Part shown: positions 36,337-45,399 of the stretch, piece after piece
Numbering within the stretch: the stretch's first letter is position 1
Layout of the letters: every line of letters starts with the position of its first letter
Origin: JAIYDJ01 sp031400505
Lineage (GTDB): Bacteria; Pseudomonadota; Alphaproteobacteria; Rhodobacterales; Rhodobacteraceae
DNA: 64,000 nucleotides
Reading direction: 5' to 3'
Assembly (NCBI GenBank): GCA_031400505.1
Contig: JANNPZ010000006.1
Span: 62,001 to 126,000 of the forward strand
Notes under the pieces: generated by a model
What the model was told of the DNA's origin: nothing
What the model saw: the letters and a program-made list of their open reading frames with translations, nothing else
Database searches by the model: none
Made by a program: the position numbers and the translations under genes

Positions 36337-37482
36337 ATGGGACTGTCCAAAACAATATGGACCAACCCGACCGAATACCTGCGCAACCAGCAACCGGAAA
36401 ACCCGGTGCTGTTCTTCGCCCCCGAGGCCGTCCAGGTCGCCGGTCGCCGCTTCATCGACGGCTTTCCCGGCATGGTGACCTATGCGGTCAAGTCGAACCC
36501 CAGCGAAGAGGTTGTCGAAAACCTGATCGCCGCGGGTCTGCGCGGCTTCGACTGCGCCTCGCCGTTCGAGATTGACCTGATCCGCCGCCTCGCTCCTGAT
36601 GCGGCCGTTCATTATCACAACCCGGTGCGCAGCCGCGCCGAGATTGCCCACGCAGTGGCGGCGGATGTGAAATCCTGGTCGGTCGACAGCGCGTCAGAGC
36701 TTGCCAAGCTGATCGAGATGGTCCCGGCCGAGGGTTGCGAGATCTCGGTGCGCTTCAAGCTGCCGGTGTCCGGGGCGGCCTACAACTTTGGCGCCAAGTT
36801 CGGCGCAACTGCGGAAGTCGCCGTCGGTTTGCTGCGCAAGGTGGCCGAGGCCGGGTTCATCCCGTCCATCACCTTCCATCCCGGCACGCAGTGTACCGAC
36901 CCAGAAGCCTGGGCGAGCTACATCGTGGTGGCCGCCGACATCGCCCGGCAAGCGGGCGTGACCATCGCGCGACTGAACGTCGGTGGAGGCTTTCCGAATC
37001 ACCGCATGGCCGGCAAGTCGCCCGACCTTGAGGCGATTTTCGATGTGATCGGCCGTGTCACCGAAGAGGCGTTCGGTGCAGATCGCCCGATGCTGGTCTG
37101 CGAGCCGGGGCGTGCGTTGTGTGGCGACGGCTTTGCTTTGGCCGCCCGGGTCAAGGCGGTGCGCGACGGAACCCATGTGTTCCTGAACGACGGAATGTAC
37201 GGCGCGATGTTCGAGTTCGGCCAGATCGGCGTGATCGACCGGACCGAAGTGTTGACACCCGAAGGCCAGAGCCGCACCGGCGCGCTGGAAGGCCGCATCG
37301 TGTTCGGCCCGACCTGCGATTCGGTTGACCGGCTGCCAGGCGACGTTGCCCTGCCGTCTGATCTGACCGAAGGCGATTTTGTTGTCTGGCAGGGGATGGG
37401 GTCTTATTCCACCGTCACCAACAGCCGCTTCAATGGCTTTGGCGAGCTTGTGCTGGCCACGGTTCTGTCGCTGAAACTGTAA
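36337..37482 (+). CDS. speF: Ornithine decarboxylase (type III PLP fold)
   Basis: This is a 381-aa alanine-racemase-fold decarboxylase. The PLP lysine is in TYAVKSN near residue 52. Other marks are SITFHPGTQC near 180, NVGGGFPNHR near 215, MLVCEPGRALCG near 255 and GPTCDSVDRL near 328, where the Cys and Asp are the C-terminal active-site residues. Such enzymes make putrescine from ornithine; some accept lysine. ATG 36337 follows AAAGGA by about 6 nt and is preferred over an upstream in-frame TTG. A structured leader precedes it, an Lrp regulator is divergent, and a strong terminator follows. Confidence 0.92.
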   Translation: MGLSKTIWTNPTEYLRNQQPENPVLFFAPEAVQVAGRRFIDGFPGMVTYAVKSNPSEEVVENLIAAGLRGFDCASPFEIDLIRRLAPDAAVHYHNPVRSRAEIAHAVAADVKSWSVDSASELAKLIEMVPAEGCEISVRFKLPVSGAAYNFGAKFGATAEVAVGLLRKVAEAGFIPSITFHPGTQCTDPEAWASYIVVAADIARQAGVTIARLNVGGGFPNHRMAGKSPDLEAIFDVIGRVTEEAFGADRPMLVCEPGRALCGDGFALAARVKAVRDGTHVFLNDGMYGAMFEFGQIGVIDRTEVLTPEGQSRTGALEGRIVFGPTCDSVDRLPGDVALPSDLTEGDFVVWQGMGSYSTVTNSRFNGFGELVLATVLSLKL

Positions 37483-37501
37483 CGAAAATATAAATCGGTA
37501 C

Positions 37502-37548
37502 GAAAGGCTATTCGGGGTATGCTGCCCCGGATGGCCTTTCTTTTGTTA
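37502..37548 (+). terminator. Rho-independent terminator after ornithine decarboxylase
   Basis: A 16-bp stem (37502-37517 with 37525-37540, including two G-T pairs) closes a 7-nt loop TATGCTG and is followed by TTTTGTT. It begins 20 nt after the decarboxylase stop codon. This is the strongest terminator in the window. Confidence 0.9.
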
Positions 37549-37576
37549 CGGGCCGCCCTAGGGGGGGGGGCAAGTC

Positions 37577-38650
37577 TTGTCAATTCAGAACCGCCTGAAA
37601 CGTTTCTGGAATGGCCAGCCGCAGGTGCAGGCCGAAATGGCCGTGCCGCCCCACGGAGGTCGAAGCCGCGGCGCTGTCGATCATGTGATCATCATTGATG
37701 GCACGATGTCCTCGCTTACCTCCGGGTCCGAAACCAATGCTGGCCTGATCTTCCGGCTGCTGACCGAAAAGGGGCGTTCGGCCGATCGGACAGTCTATTA
37801 CGAACAGGGCCTGCAATGGGAAGGCTGGCGCTGCGCGATCAACGTGGCGCAGGGCAAGGGCCTGTCGCGCCAGATCCGCCGCGCCTACGGCTGGCTGTCC
37901 AGTCACTATCGCCCGGGTGACCGGATTTTTCTGTTCGGCTATTCACGCGGTGCCTATGCAGTGCGCAGTCTGGCCGGTGTGATCGATCAGGTCGGGTTGT
38001 TGAAACGCGAACACGCGACCGAACGCGGCGTGCATCTGGCATGGCGGCATTATAAGCTGAATCCCAACGGCACGGCCGCCCGCGCGTTTCACCGCCGTTT
38101 CTGCCATCAATCTGCGCCGATCGAAATGGTCGGCGTCTTTGACACGGTCAAGGCGCTGGGGCTACGGCTGCCGCTGTTGTGGATGCTCACCGACAAACGC
38201 AATGCCTTTCACAACCCGCATCTGGGGCCTTCCGTGCGGCATGGATTTCAAGCGCTCGCGCGGGATGAAACCCGGGCGGTATACCAACCCGTTCTTTGGC
38301 AAAGCCCAAAGGACTGGACCGGCAATGTTGAACAGGTTTGGTTCCGCGGCGCTCATGCCGACATCGGCGGGCAGATCGGTGGCCGCACAGAGTCGCGCGC
38401 GCTGTCGAACATCCCTTTGGTCTGGATGCTGGACCGTGCGGAAACGCTGGGCCTCGCACTGCCTGACGGTTGGCGTGACCGCTTTCCGTGCGACCCTGAC
38501 GCGCCCATGGTTGGCACCTGGTCGGGCTTTGGCAAGTTCTTCCTCTACCGTCGCCGTCGCACGATCGGGGCCGACGCTTCAGAGCGGCTTCATTCATCAG
38601 TGCCCACGTCCCAACCGCGCTGGCGTTTTGCTTTGCCGCAGGGGCGATAG
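37577..38650 (+). CDS. DUF2235-domain hydrolase (Tle1-like alpha/beta hydrolase)
   Basis: This is a 357-aa protein. DUF2235 features are IIIDGTMSSL near residue 38, the nucleophile motif FLFGYSRGAYAVR near residue 118 (GxSxG), VGVFDTVKALG near 180 and WFRGAHADIGG near 257 with a likely catalytic His/Asp. The family includes type VI-secreted phospholipases (Tle1), but many members lack any link to secretion, and no T6SS gene is seen here. The start is TTG at 37577 after a G-run; ATG 37637 is an alternative. Substrate unknown. Confidence 0.85.
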   Translation: MSIQNRLKRFWNGQPQVQAEMAVPPHGGRSRGAVDHVIIIDGTMSSLTSGSETNAGLIFRLLTEKGRSADRTVYYEQGLQWEGWRCAINVAQGKGLSRQIRRAYGWLSSHYRPGDRIFLFGYSRGAYAVRSLAGVIDQVGLLKREHATERGVHLAWRHYKLNPNGTAARAFHRRFCHQSAPIEMVGVFDTVKALGLRLPLLWMLTDKRNAFHNPHLGPSVRHGFQALARDETRAVYQPVLWQSPKDWTGNVEQVWFRGAHADIGGQIGGRTESRALSNIPLVWMLDRAETLGLALPDGWRDRFPCDPDAPMVGTWSGFGKFFLYRRRRTIGADASERLHSSVPTSQPRWRFALPQGR

Positions 38651-38772
38651 GGCTTCACTTTCGCCCACGCGCAAGTACCTTGCCAAAGCAACCGATGGTT
38701 TCGTCGTCGGCTTGAAGACCTGATCGGCCGGCTTGTTCTGGGCCCCCAGCCTGTCCGCCAAAGGATTGCATG

Positions 38773-39642
38773 ATGCGCACGCTTACCCTTGCTGCTACCC
38801 AGTTCGCCTGCTCATGGGACCTGTCTGCCAATGCCGACCGAGCCGAGCGCATCGTGCGCCAAGCCGCCGCGCAGGGCGCGCAAGTGGTGCTGGTGCAAGA
38901 GTTGTTCGCCACGCCCTACTTTTGCATCACCCAAGACCCCGTGCATTTTGGCCATGCCCACCCCATGCACGGCCACCCGCTGATCGCGCGGCTTTCCGCC
39001 TTGGCCCGCGAATTGGGCGTTGTCTTGCCCTGTTCGTATTTCGAGAAGGCCGGGCAGGCGTATTTCAATTCGGCGGTGATGATCGATGCCGATGGGCGGG
39101 TGTTGGGCAACTACCGCAAGACGCATATTCCGCAGGGGCCGGGGTATGAAGAGAAATTCTATTTCTCGCCCGGGGATACCGGCTACCGCGTCTGGGAAAC
39201 GGCCTACGGTCGCATCGGCTTAGGCATCTGCTGGGATCAGTGGTTCCCCGAAGCGGCGCGGGCGATGGCGCTGATGGGGGCAGAGGTTTTGCTGTATCCA
39301 ACCGCCATCGGATCAGAACCTTACCGACCAGACTAGGACAGCCAGCCGCACTGGGAGATGGCGATGCGCTGCCATGCGGCTGCCAACATCCTGCCCGTGG
39401 TTGCGTCAAACCGGATCGGGATCGAGACCGCTGGCGACCGGACCCTTGTGTTTTACGGCAGCAGTTTCATTGCCGGGCCCCAAGGCGAGGTGCTGGCGCA
39501 GGCTGATCGCACCGCCGAAGCCGTGATCACAGCTTCAATCGATCTGGATTCGGTTGCCGCGACACGGGCGACGTGGGGTGTGTTCCGCGACCGCCGGCCC
39601 GACACCTATCAGGCGCTGGGGACGCTCGACGGGCGCTTTTGA
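38773..39642 (+). pseudogene. aguB: N-carbamoylputrescine amidase interrupted by an in-frame TAG
   Basis: This nitrilase-superfamily enzyme hydrolyses N-carbamoylputrescine to putrescine. The triad is visible: Glu43 (VLVQELFATPYF), Lys116 (NYRKTHIPQG) and Cys153 (GICWDQWFPE). Codon 188 is TAG (39334-39336). The same frame then continues through DSQPHWEMAMRCHAAANIL to TGA 39640-39642, giving a normal full length of about 289 codons. The six codons at the break differ from the usual family text in a way that a +1 and a nearby -1 shift would explain. Start: two adjacent ATGs (38770, 38773) after AAAGGA. The 3' end overlaps the convergent oxidase gene by 34 nt. Confidence 0.87.
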
Positions 39643-40268
39643 CCGGCGGTCAGGTCATCGGCCATCTCGTGGTTGCGGTCGCGGTGGCCGGCCTCGTCGG
39701 CGCGGATCACCAGCACGACGTCGCGCAACCGCGAGCCTGCCGGCAGTTTCCAGTAGTCAAGGGCAAGCTTCGGGGCGGCGACGTTTTCGACGCGCCCGGC
39801 GTCAATCTCGGCCAGGTACTGGGTATAGCTGATGACGGCTTCTTCTTCGAGATAGCCCACGATCCGGTGGGCAGTGCGGGGCGCGAACAAATAGAGAAAG
39901 AAGTAGGCATTATAGAAAATCGCCTGCCCGATCATGATGATCGCCCGCTCCATCCGGCTGGGCTGTGCGATCTCGATGAAGGTCATCAGGTGCATCCGTT
40001 CGTTTTCCGCCTCGTCCAGCAACTCGCGGATCCAGCCCTGATCGTCGCGGATATGGCGCAGCGCCTTCAGATGCTGCAACAATCCGCCCACCATCCCGGG
40101 CACGGCGGCCACGGTTTCCAGCACGACGGCCCGGTGGCCATAGCGCTTGGAAAAGAAGGCATCCGCAAAAAACCGCATGAATCGCACGGTGCGATATGCC
40201 ACTTTGTCGGTCAGGTTCCGCGGTGTGTAGTGCGCGGTCAGGTCGGGGGAGTGCGAAGCGTCTTTCAT
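39609..40268 (-). CDS. aox: Alternative oxidase (cyanide-insensitive ubiquinol oxidase)
   Basis: This 219-aa di-iron membrane oxidase moves electrons from ubiquinol to oxygen without pumping protons. All six iron ligands are visible: Glu51 (VLETVAAVPG), Glu90 and His93 (ENERMH), Glu142 (LEEEAV), and Glu192 and His195 (ADEAGH). An interfacial hydrophobic stretch (IIMIGQAIFYNAYFFLYLF) lies between. It is shorter than mitochondrial AOX because it has no targeting peptide, as in known bacterial AOX. Position beside gltA and gltX suggests no special operon. It overlaps the 3' end of the amidase pseudogene. Confidence 0.95.
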   Translation of the reverse strand: MKDASHSPDLTAHYTPRNLTDKVAYRTVRFMRFFADAFFSKRYGHRAVVLETVAAVPGMVGGLLQHLKALRHIRDDQGWIRELLDEAENERMHLMTFIEIAQPSRMERAIIMIGQAIFYNAYFFLYLFAPRTAHRIVGYLEEEAVISYTQYLAEIDAGRVENVAAPKLALDYWKLPAGSRLRDVVLVIRADEAGHRDRNHEMADDLTAGQKRPSSVPSA

Positions 40269-40390
40269 GATCCGGTTCTGCTTGGTTCTTCACAAGGATA
40301 CATGGGAACTGCCCCGCCATCTGTCGCCCTCGACCCTCTGCGGCAATGCGGCGCAGGGGATTGGACATCAGACGAACACGCGAAAATGTG

Positions 40391-40425
40391 ACGGTCGGTG
40401 GTCGTGCAGAAAGACCACCGACCGT
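40391..40425 (-). terminator. Strong hairpin after gltA
   Basis: ACGGTCGGTGGTC (40391-40403) pairs perfectly over 13 bp with GACCACCGACCGT (40413-40425), loop of 9 nt. On the minus strand it starts 6 nt after the gltA stop. The tail after the stem (CACATTTTCG) is only weakly U-rich, so it may be a terminator or an mRNA-stabilising 3' hairpin. Confidence 0.7.
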
Positions 40426-40431
40426 GAACGT

Positions 40432-41730
40432 TCAGCGCTTGGTCACGTCCAGATACGCCCGGCGCGGCTCGCCGATGTACAACTGGCGTGGTCGGCCGAT
40501 CTTCTGGTTCTTTTCGGCGATCATTTCTTTCCACTGCGAAATCCAGCCGACAGTGCGCGACAGCGCGAAAATCGGCGTGAACATCGCGGTCGGAAAGCCC
40601 ATCGCTTCGAGGATGATGCCCGAGTAGAAATCGACATTGGGGTAGAGTTTCTTCGAGATGAAATACTCATCCTGCAGCGCGATCCGCTCCAGCTCTTTGG
40701 CGACCTGCAGCAGCGGGTTGTTGCCGACGCCGAGCAGGTCCAGGACCTCGTCACAGGACTGCTTCATCACTGTCGCGCGCGGGTCGAAGTTCTTGTAGAC
40801 CCGGTGACCAAAACCCATCAGCTTGATGCCGCTGGTCTTGTCTTTGGCCTGCTGGATGAAATCCGGAATGCGGTCGACAGTGCCGATTTCGCGCAACTGT
40901 TCCAGCGCTGCCTGGTTTGCCCCGCCATGCGCCGGCCCCCAAAGACAGGCAATGCCAGCGGCAATACAGGCGAACGGGTTTGCGCCCGAAGACCCCGCCA
41001 GACGCACGGTCGAGGTCGAGGCGTTCTGTTCGTGGTCGGCATGCAGCATCATGATACGGTCCATCGCCTTGGCGAGAACGGGATTCACAATGTAGTCCTC
41101 GGCCGGAACCGCAAAGCACATGTGCAGGAAGTTGGCCGAGTAGCTGAGGCTGTTCTTTGGATAAACGAACGGCTGACCAACCGAATACTTGTAGGCCATC
41201 GCGGCAATCGTCGGCAGCTTAGCGATCATGCGGATCGCGGCCACTTCACGCTGCCAGGGATCTGTGATGTCGGTGCTGTCGTGATAGAAAGCAGCCATGG
41301 CGCCGACCACGCCGACCATCGTGGCCATTGGATGCGCGTCGCGGCGGAACCCGCGGAAGAAGTAGTGCATCTGTTCATGCACCATCGTGTGGTGCGTCAC
41401 GCGATGCTCGAAATCGGCCAGCTGGGCGGCGGTCGGCAGTTCCGCGTAGAGCAGAAGGTAGCAGACTTCCAGAAAGCTCGATTGCTCGGCAAGTTCTTCG
41501 ATCGGATAGCCGCGATACAGCAATTCGCCCGCGTCGCCGTCGATATAGGTGATGGCACTTTCACAGGCGGCCGTCGAGGTGAAGCCAGGATCAAAGGTGA
41601 AGATGTTCGCGTCGCCGTAAAGCTTCCGGATGTCCATGACATCCGGGCCAACCGTCGGCGAATAGACCGGCAGATCAAAGGTTTTGCCATCAAGTGTCAG
41701 GGTCGCGGATTTGGTTGATTGATGCATCAT
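40432..41730 (-). CDS. gltA: Citrate synthase
   Basis: This 432-aa type II citrate synthase condenses oxaloacetate and acetyl-CoA at the entry of the TCA cycle. It has the LLYRGYPIEEL segment near residue 71, LHADHEQNASTSTVRLAGSS near 230 with a catalytic His, MGFGHRVYKNFDPRA near 305 and the late VDFYSGIILEAMG near 365 with the catalytic Asp region. Start MMHQSTKS (41730); GGGGGA lies 4 nt upstream. A much longer open frame upstream is rejected. Hairpin 40391-40425 follows. Confidence 0.97.
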   Translation of the reverse strand: MMHQSTKSATLTLDGKTFDLPVYSPTVGPDVMDIRKLYGDANIFTFDPGFTSTAACESAITYIDGDAGELLYRGYPIEELAEQSSFLEVCYLLLYAELPTAAQLADFEHRVTHHTMVHEQMHYFFRGFRRDAHPMATMVGVVGAMAAFYHDSTDITDPWQREVAAIRMIAKLPTIAAMAYKYSVGQPFVYPKNSLSYSANFLHMCFAVPAEDYIVNPVLAKAMDRIMMLHADHEQNASTSTVRLAGSSGANPFACIAAGIACLWGPAHGGANQAALEQLREIGTVDRIPDFIQQAKDKTSGIKLMGFGHRVYKNFDPRATVMKQSCDEVLDLLGVGNNPLLQVAKELERIALQDEYFISKKLYPNVDFYSGIILEAMGFPTAMFTPIFALSRTVGWISQWKEMIAEKNQKIGRPRQLYIGEPRRAYLDVTKR

Positions 41731-41821
41731 TATTCCCCCAAGCTGTGCCACGAGGCCGGGGATCCGGGTCGGGGCCGTGTCAATCCAGTGCGCCCCGCAG
41801 GGCCGTTGCCAAGGACAGCGC

Positions 41822-43228
41822 TCAAGCCGCGTCCCCCAGCCGCAATGTCGTCTCTTCGCGCCCAAGCACCAACATCATGTCATAGACCGATGGCGTTGCG
41901 GTTCGTCCGGCCAAAGCGGCCCGCAGCGGGGCCGCCAGTTTGCCAAAGCCAATGCCATGCGCCGCGGCTTCGGCGTTCAGGATGACTTCCAGATCGCCTT
42001 TCGTCCAGATAGCATTTTGCAGCTGCGGCGTCAACGATTTCAGTATACCACGGGATACCGGATCAAGCGCCTTTGCAGCCATTTCGTCAGGCACAATCGG
42101 GCGCGCGGCCAAGATGAACTCTGCCTTATCAAGCAGTTCCGGGAAGGTTTTCGCCCGTTCCTTGACGCAATACATGCCCTTCAGCATCAGGTCGGACTGG
42201 CGCATCGAAAGCGCCGGGCGCTGCGTCACAGCAAGAAAATCATGCAGTTCGTGCAGCAACGCAGCATCCTCAGACATCGCCATATGATGTCCGCAGGTGT
42301 TTTCCAGTTTTTTGAAATCCAGACGTGCGGCAGCGCGTCCGATACCTGAAAGATCGAACATTTTCAACGCTTCGGCTGTGCTAAAAATCTCGGCGTCTTG
42401 ATGTGCCCATCCCAGGCGCGTCAGATAGTTGCGCATTCCCGCTGCCGGATAACCCATGCGCTGATACTCCTCGACACCGACAGCGCCATGGCGTTTCGAC
42501 AGTTTCTTGCCGTCAGGCCCATGGATCAACGGGATATGCGCCCAAACCGGGATGTCCCACCCCATGGCGTCATAGATCATTTGCTGGCGACCGGCGTTGT
42601 TCAGATGGTCATCCCCCCGGATCACATGTGTCACGCCAGCATCATGGTCATCAACCACCACAGCGAGCATGTAAGTCGGTGTGCCATCAGAGCGTAAACA
42701 AATCATGTCATCCAAAGTATCATTCTGGATGGTGACATCGCCTTGAACCTGATCGCGAATTACGGTTTGCCCGTGGTTCGGAGCCTTCATTCGGATCACG
42801 AAAGGCGCGTAAGGATACGTGGCAGGATCCGCGTTGCGCCAGGGGCTGCGGAACACGGCATAGCTTGTGTCTGCCATGGCGCGGAAGGCCGCGATTTCAT
42901 CTTGCGTGCTGAAACACTTGTAGGCGGCCCCGCGCGCCAGCATCTGATGCGCCACCTCGGCGTGGCGATCCTTGCGGTCAAACTGGCTGACGACTTCGCC
43001 GTCCCAGTCAAGCCCGAGCCAGGTCAAGCCACGCAGAATGGCCGCGGTGGCTTCCGGGGTGGAGCGTTCGCGGTCGGTATCCTCGATCCGTAGCAGAAAT
43101 CTTCCGCCCAGGCTGCGCGCATAAAGCCAATTGAAAAGCGCAGTCCGCCCGCCACCGATATGCAGATATCCGGTTGGTGAAGGCGCAAATCGCGTAACGA
43201 TCTTATTGTCGGATGGCGCAGCGGTCAT
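41822..43228 (-). CDS. gltX: Glutamyl-tRNA synthetase
   Basis: This 468-aa class I synthetase has the HIGH-type motif APSPTGYLHIGGGRTALFNW near residue 15, LLRIEDTDRERS near 45, the KMSKS motif DGKKLSKRHGAVG near 246, and a C-terminal anticodon-binding helical domain. With gatB in the window, a nondiscriminating role (also charging tRNA(Gln)) is likely for at least one GltX in this organism. It is upstream of gltA on the same strand (91-nt gap) and divergent from comEC. Confidence 0.96.
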   Translation of the reverse strand: MTAAPSDNKIVTRFAPSPTGYLHIGGGRTALFNWLYARSLGGRFLLRIEDTDRERSTPEATAAILRGLTWLGLDWDGEVVSQFDRKDRHAEVAHQMLARGAAYKCFSTQDEIAAFRAMADTSYAVFRSPWRNADPATYPYAPFVIRMKAPNHGQTVIRDQVQGDVTIQNDTLDDMICLRSDGTPTYMLAVVVDDHDAGVTHVIRGDDHLNNAGRQQMIYDAMGWDIPVWAHIPLIHGPDGKKLSKRHGAVGVEEYQRMGYPAAGMRNYLTRLGWAHQDAEIFSTAEALKMFDLSGIGRAAARLDFKKLENTCGHHMAMSEDAALLHELHDFLAVTQRPALSMRQSDLMLKGMYCVKERAKTFPELLDKAEFILAARPIVPDEMAAKALDPVSRGILKSLTPQLQNAIWTKGDLEVILNAEAAAHGIGFGKLAAPLRAALAGRTATPSVYDMMLVLGREETTLRLGDAA

Positions 43229-43305
43229 CAGTCGTTAACCTTCTGGAAAGCAAGAACGGACTAGGATCACGCGCAGCATTAGGGATTTAGCAGGGGCAAA
43301 ACAAG

Positions 43306-45399
43306 GTGGGTGGTTGGCGGCCTCTGTTGGCGCTGGCAGAGGTGCGCGAGCAGCTGTTCCTGTGGATTCCGCTGTTTCTTGCCTGTGGGGTGGGGGCATG
43401 GTTCGCTTGGCCGGTTGAACCGGGGGCGACTGCCTATCTGACGTTGTCGGCTTGCATGCTGCTGGCACTGGCGCTGTGGTTCTGGGGGCCGGAACTGGCG
43501 CAACCTTTAGTGATTGCCGCAGGTTGTGTGGTGCTTGGCGGGCTTGCGGCGGGCGCGCGCGCGCACCTGGTCGCGGCCCCGGTCCTTGATTTTCGCTACT
43601 ATGGCCCGGTGCAGGGTCGGGTGATCGACATCGATCGCTCGCAAAATGATGCATTGCGGATGACTTTGGACCGCGTTGTTCTAGAACGCACATCGCCGAA
43701 CCGCACGCCCGCGCGGGTCAGGGTGTCGTTGCAAGGCGTTCAGGAAGCCACGTTTTCTCCGGGGCAGGTGGTTCTTCTGACCGCGCATCTTTCTGCGCCC
43801 GAAGGGGCGGCAGAGCCTGGGGGCTTCGACTTTCGCAGGATGGCATTTTTTGACGCGCTGGGGGCAGTTGGCTATAGCCGCACGCCAGTCCTGCTATGGC
43901 AGGACGCAGAGGCCGGAACCCAATGGATCAATCGCTTGCGCGCCGAAATGGGGGCAGGGATGCGCGCGCAGATGCCCAGTCAGGCCGGTGCTTTTGCCGC
44001 GGGCGCGATGACGGGGGACCGGTCAGGGATCAATCAGGAAACGGTTCAGGCGCTGCGCGACTCGAACCTGTCGCATCTGCTTGCAATTTCTGGGATGAAC
44101 CTTGCGTTTCTGATCGGGTTCACTTTCGGACTTGTCCGGTATGGCGTGGCACTTATCCCGCCTTTGGCCTTGCGGCTGGACAGTCGCAAGGTGGCGGCGG
44201 TGATTTCGCTGGGGGTGGCAGGCTTCTACTTGCTGCTTTCGGGCGCCAATGTGGCGACCGAACGCGCCTTCATCATGGTGGCGGTGATGCTGGGGGCAAT
44301 CTTGCTGGACCGCCGGGCATTGACGCTGCGGTCGGTGGCAATTTCGGCGGTGATCATTCTGCTGTGGCAACCTGAAAGCCTGGCAGAGCCGGGCTTTCAG
44401 ATGTCATTTGCGGCAACGGTGGCATTGATTGCCGGGTTTGCCGCATTGGACGGGGCAGTGCTGCGCGAACGGCTTCCGCGCTGGATCATTCCGGTTTTCG
44501 CTTTGGTGCTGTCGTCGGTACTTGCGGGCTTTGCAACCGCGCCTTTTGCGGCGGCACATTTCAATCGCTTTACCGATTACGGTTTGCTCGCGAACCTGTC
44601 TACGGTGCCGATGATGAGCCTTGTCATGGCATCGGGGGCTGTCGCCGCGCTTTTGGTCCCGCTGGGGCTGGAGGCGCTGCCGCTTTGGGTGATGGAACAG
44701 GCCGCGCGCTGGATCCTCTTTGTGGCGCAGTGGGTTGCCAGTCTGGACGGAGCCGTGACGCCGGTGATCGCACCGGGGCCTTTGGTTGTGCCGCTTATCA
44801 CAGTGGGCGGGCTGTGGGCGGTGTTGTGTCGCGGGCGGATCCGGCTGGGGGGCCTCGCGCCGTTGATGCTGGCGTTCGGTCTTTGGTCACAGGCCGACCG
44901 TCCTGCACTTTTGATCAGTTCGGACGGCGCGCTGGTGGGTCTGATGGGTCCGCAGGGCCGGGCCTTGTCTGCAGCCAAGGGCGCTGGCTTTGCAGCCGAG
45001 AACTGGTTGCAGAACGACGGCGATCTGACCGGACAGACCGAGGCCGCCGATCGACCCGGTTTCACCGGTCCCAAGGGTGCGCGACGGTTTGACTTTGCCG
45101 GGTTGCAGGGGATTGTCTTGACCGGAAAAGCCGCGCCGTCGCTGGCGCGCAAAGCCTGCGGCGAAGTGCAGATCGTCGTGCTGGCAGCGGTGGCCGAAGG
45201 GCCTTTGCCAGGAGGCTGTCTGTTGATCGACCGCGTGTTTCTAAAGACGACAGGCTCTTTGGCGCTGGATCTGCATGATGGAAGGGTACACATCACCCCC
45301 GCTCGCGGCGCGGCCCGCATCTGGGCAGGGCGCGGAGAAGTGCCGCAGCAACCGGTCCTGCAACCGCCGCTGCCGCGATTGGCTTCGGCAGATCAATAG
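43306..45399 (+). CDS. comEC: ComEC/Rec2-family membrane protein
   Basis: This 697-aa protein has N-terminal membrane helices (about residues 15-75), a DUF4131-like beta domain (VQGRVIDIDRSQNDALRMTL), and the Competence domain: FAAGAMTGDRSGINQETVQA, LRDSNLSHLLAISGMN, and VATERAFIMVAVMLGAILLD. About ten membrane helices follow to near residue 510. The C-terminal part (515-697) is short, and the metallo-beta-lactamase-like HxHxDH motif is not evident. ComEC transports single-stranded DNA in naturally competent cells. Start GTG 43306. It is convergent with lexA, overlapping its 3' end by 7 nt. Confidence 0.92.
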   Translation: MGGWRPLLALAEVREQLFLWIPLFLACGVGAWFAWPVEPGATAYLTLSACMLLALALWFWGPELAQPLVIAAGCVVLGGLAAGARAHLVAAPVLDFRYYGPVQGRVIDIDRSQNDALRMTLDRVVLERTSPNRTPARVRVSLQGVQEATFSPGQVVLLTAHLSAPEGAAEPGGFDFRRMAFFDALGAVGYSRTPVLLWQDAEAGTQWINRLRAEMGAGMRAQMPSQAGAFAAGAMTGDRSGINQETVQALRDSNLSHLLAISGMNLAFLIGFTFGLVRYGVALIPPLALRLDSRKVAAVISLGVAGFYLLLSGANVATERAFIMVAVMLGAILLDRRALTLRSVAISAVIILLWQPESLAEPGFQMSFAATVALIAGFAALDGAVLRERLPRWIIPVFALVLSSVLAGFATAPFAAAHFNRFTDYGLLANLSTVPMMSLVMASGAVAALLVPLGLEALPLWVMEQAARWILFVAQWVASLDGAVTPVIAPGPLVVPLITVGGLWAVLCRGRIRLGGLAPLMLAFGLWSQADRPALLISSDGALVGLMGPQGRALSAAKGAGFAAENWLQNDGDLTGQTEAADRPGFTGPKGARRFDFAGLQGIVLTGKAAPSLARKACGEVQIVVLAAVAEGPLPGGCLLIDRVFLKTTGSLALDLHDGRVHITPARGAARIWAGRGEVPQQPVLQPPLPRLASADQ

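Noticed and set aside
39334..39336. Possible read-through or pyrrolysine coding at the amidase TAG
   Set aside because: The family has no special residue there, no pyl genes are seen, and the neighbouring codons also differ, which fits a lesion.
41731..41865. N-terminal extension of citrate synthase
   Set aside because: The extension (GAKRRHCGWGTRLERC...) lacks homology; MMHQSTKS has a G-rich ribosome-binding site and normal length.
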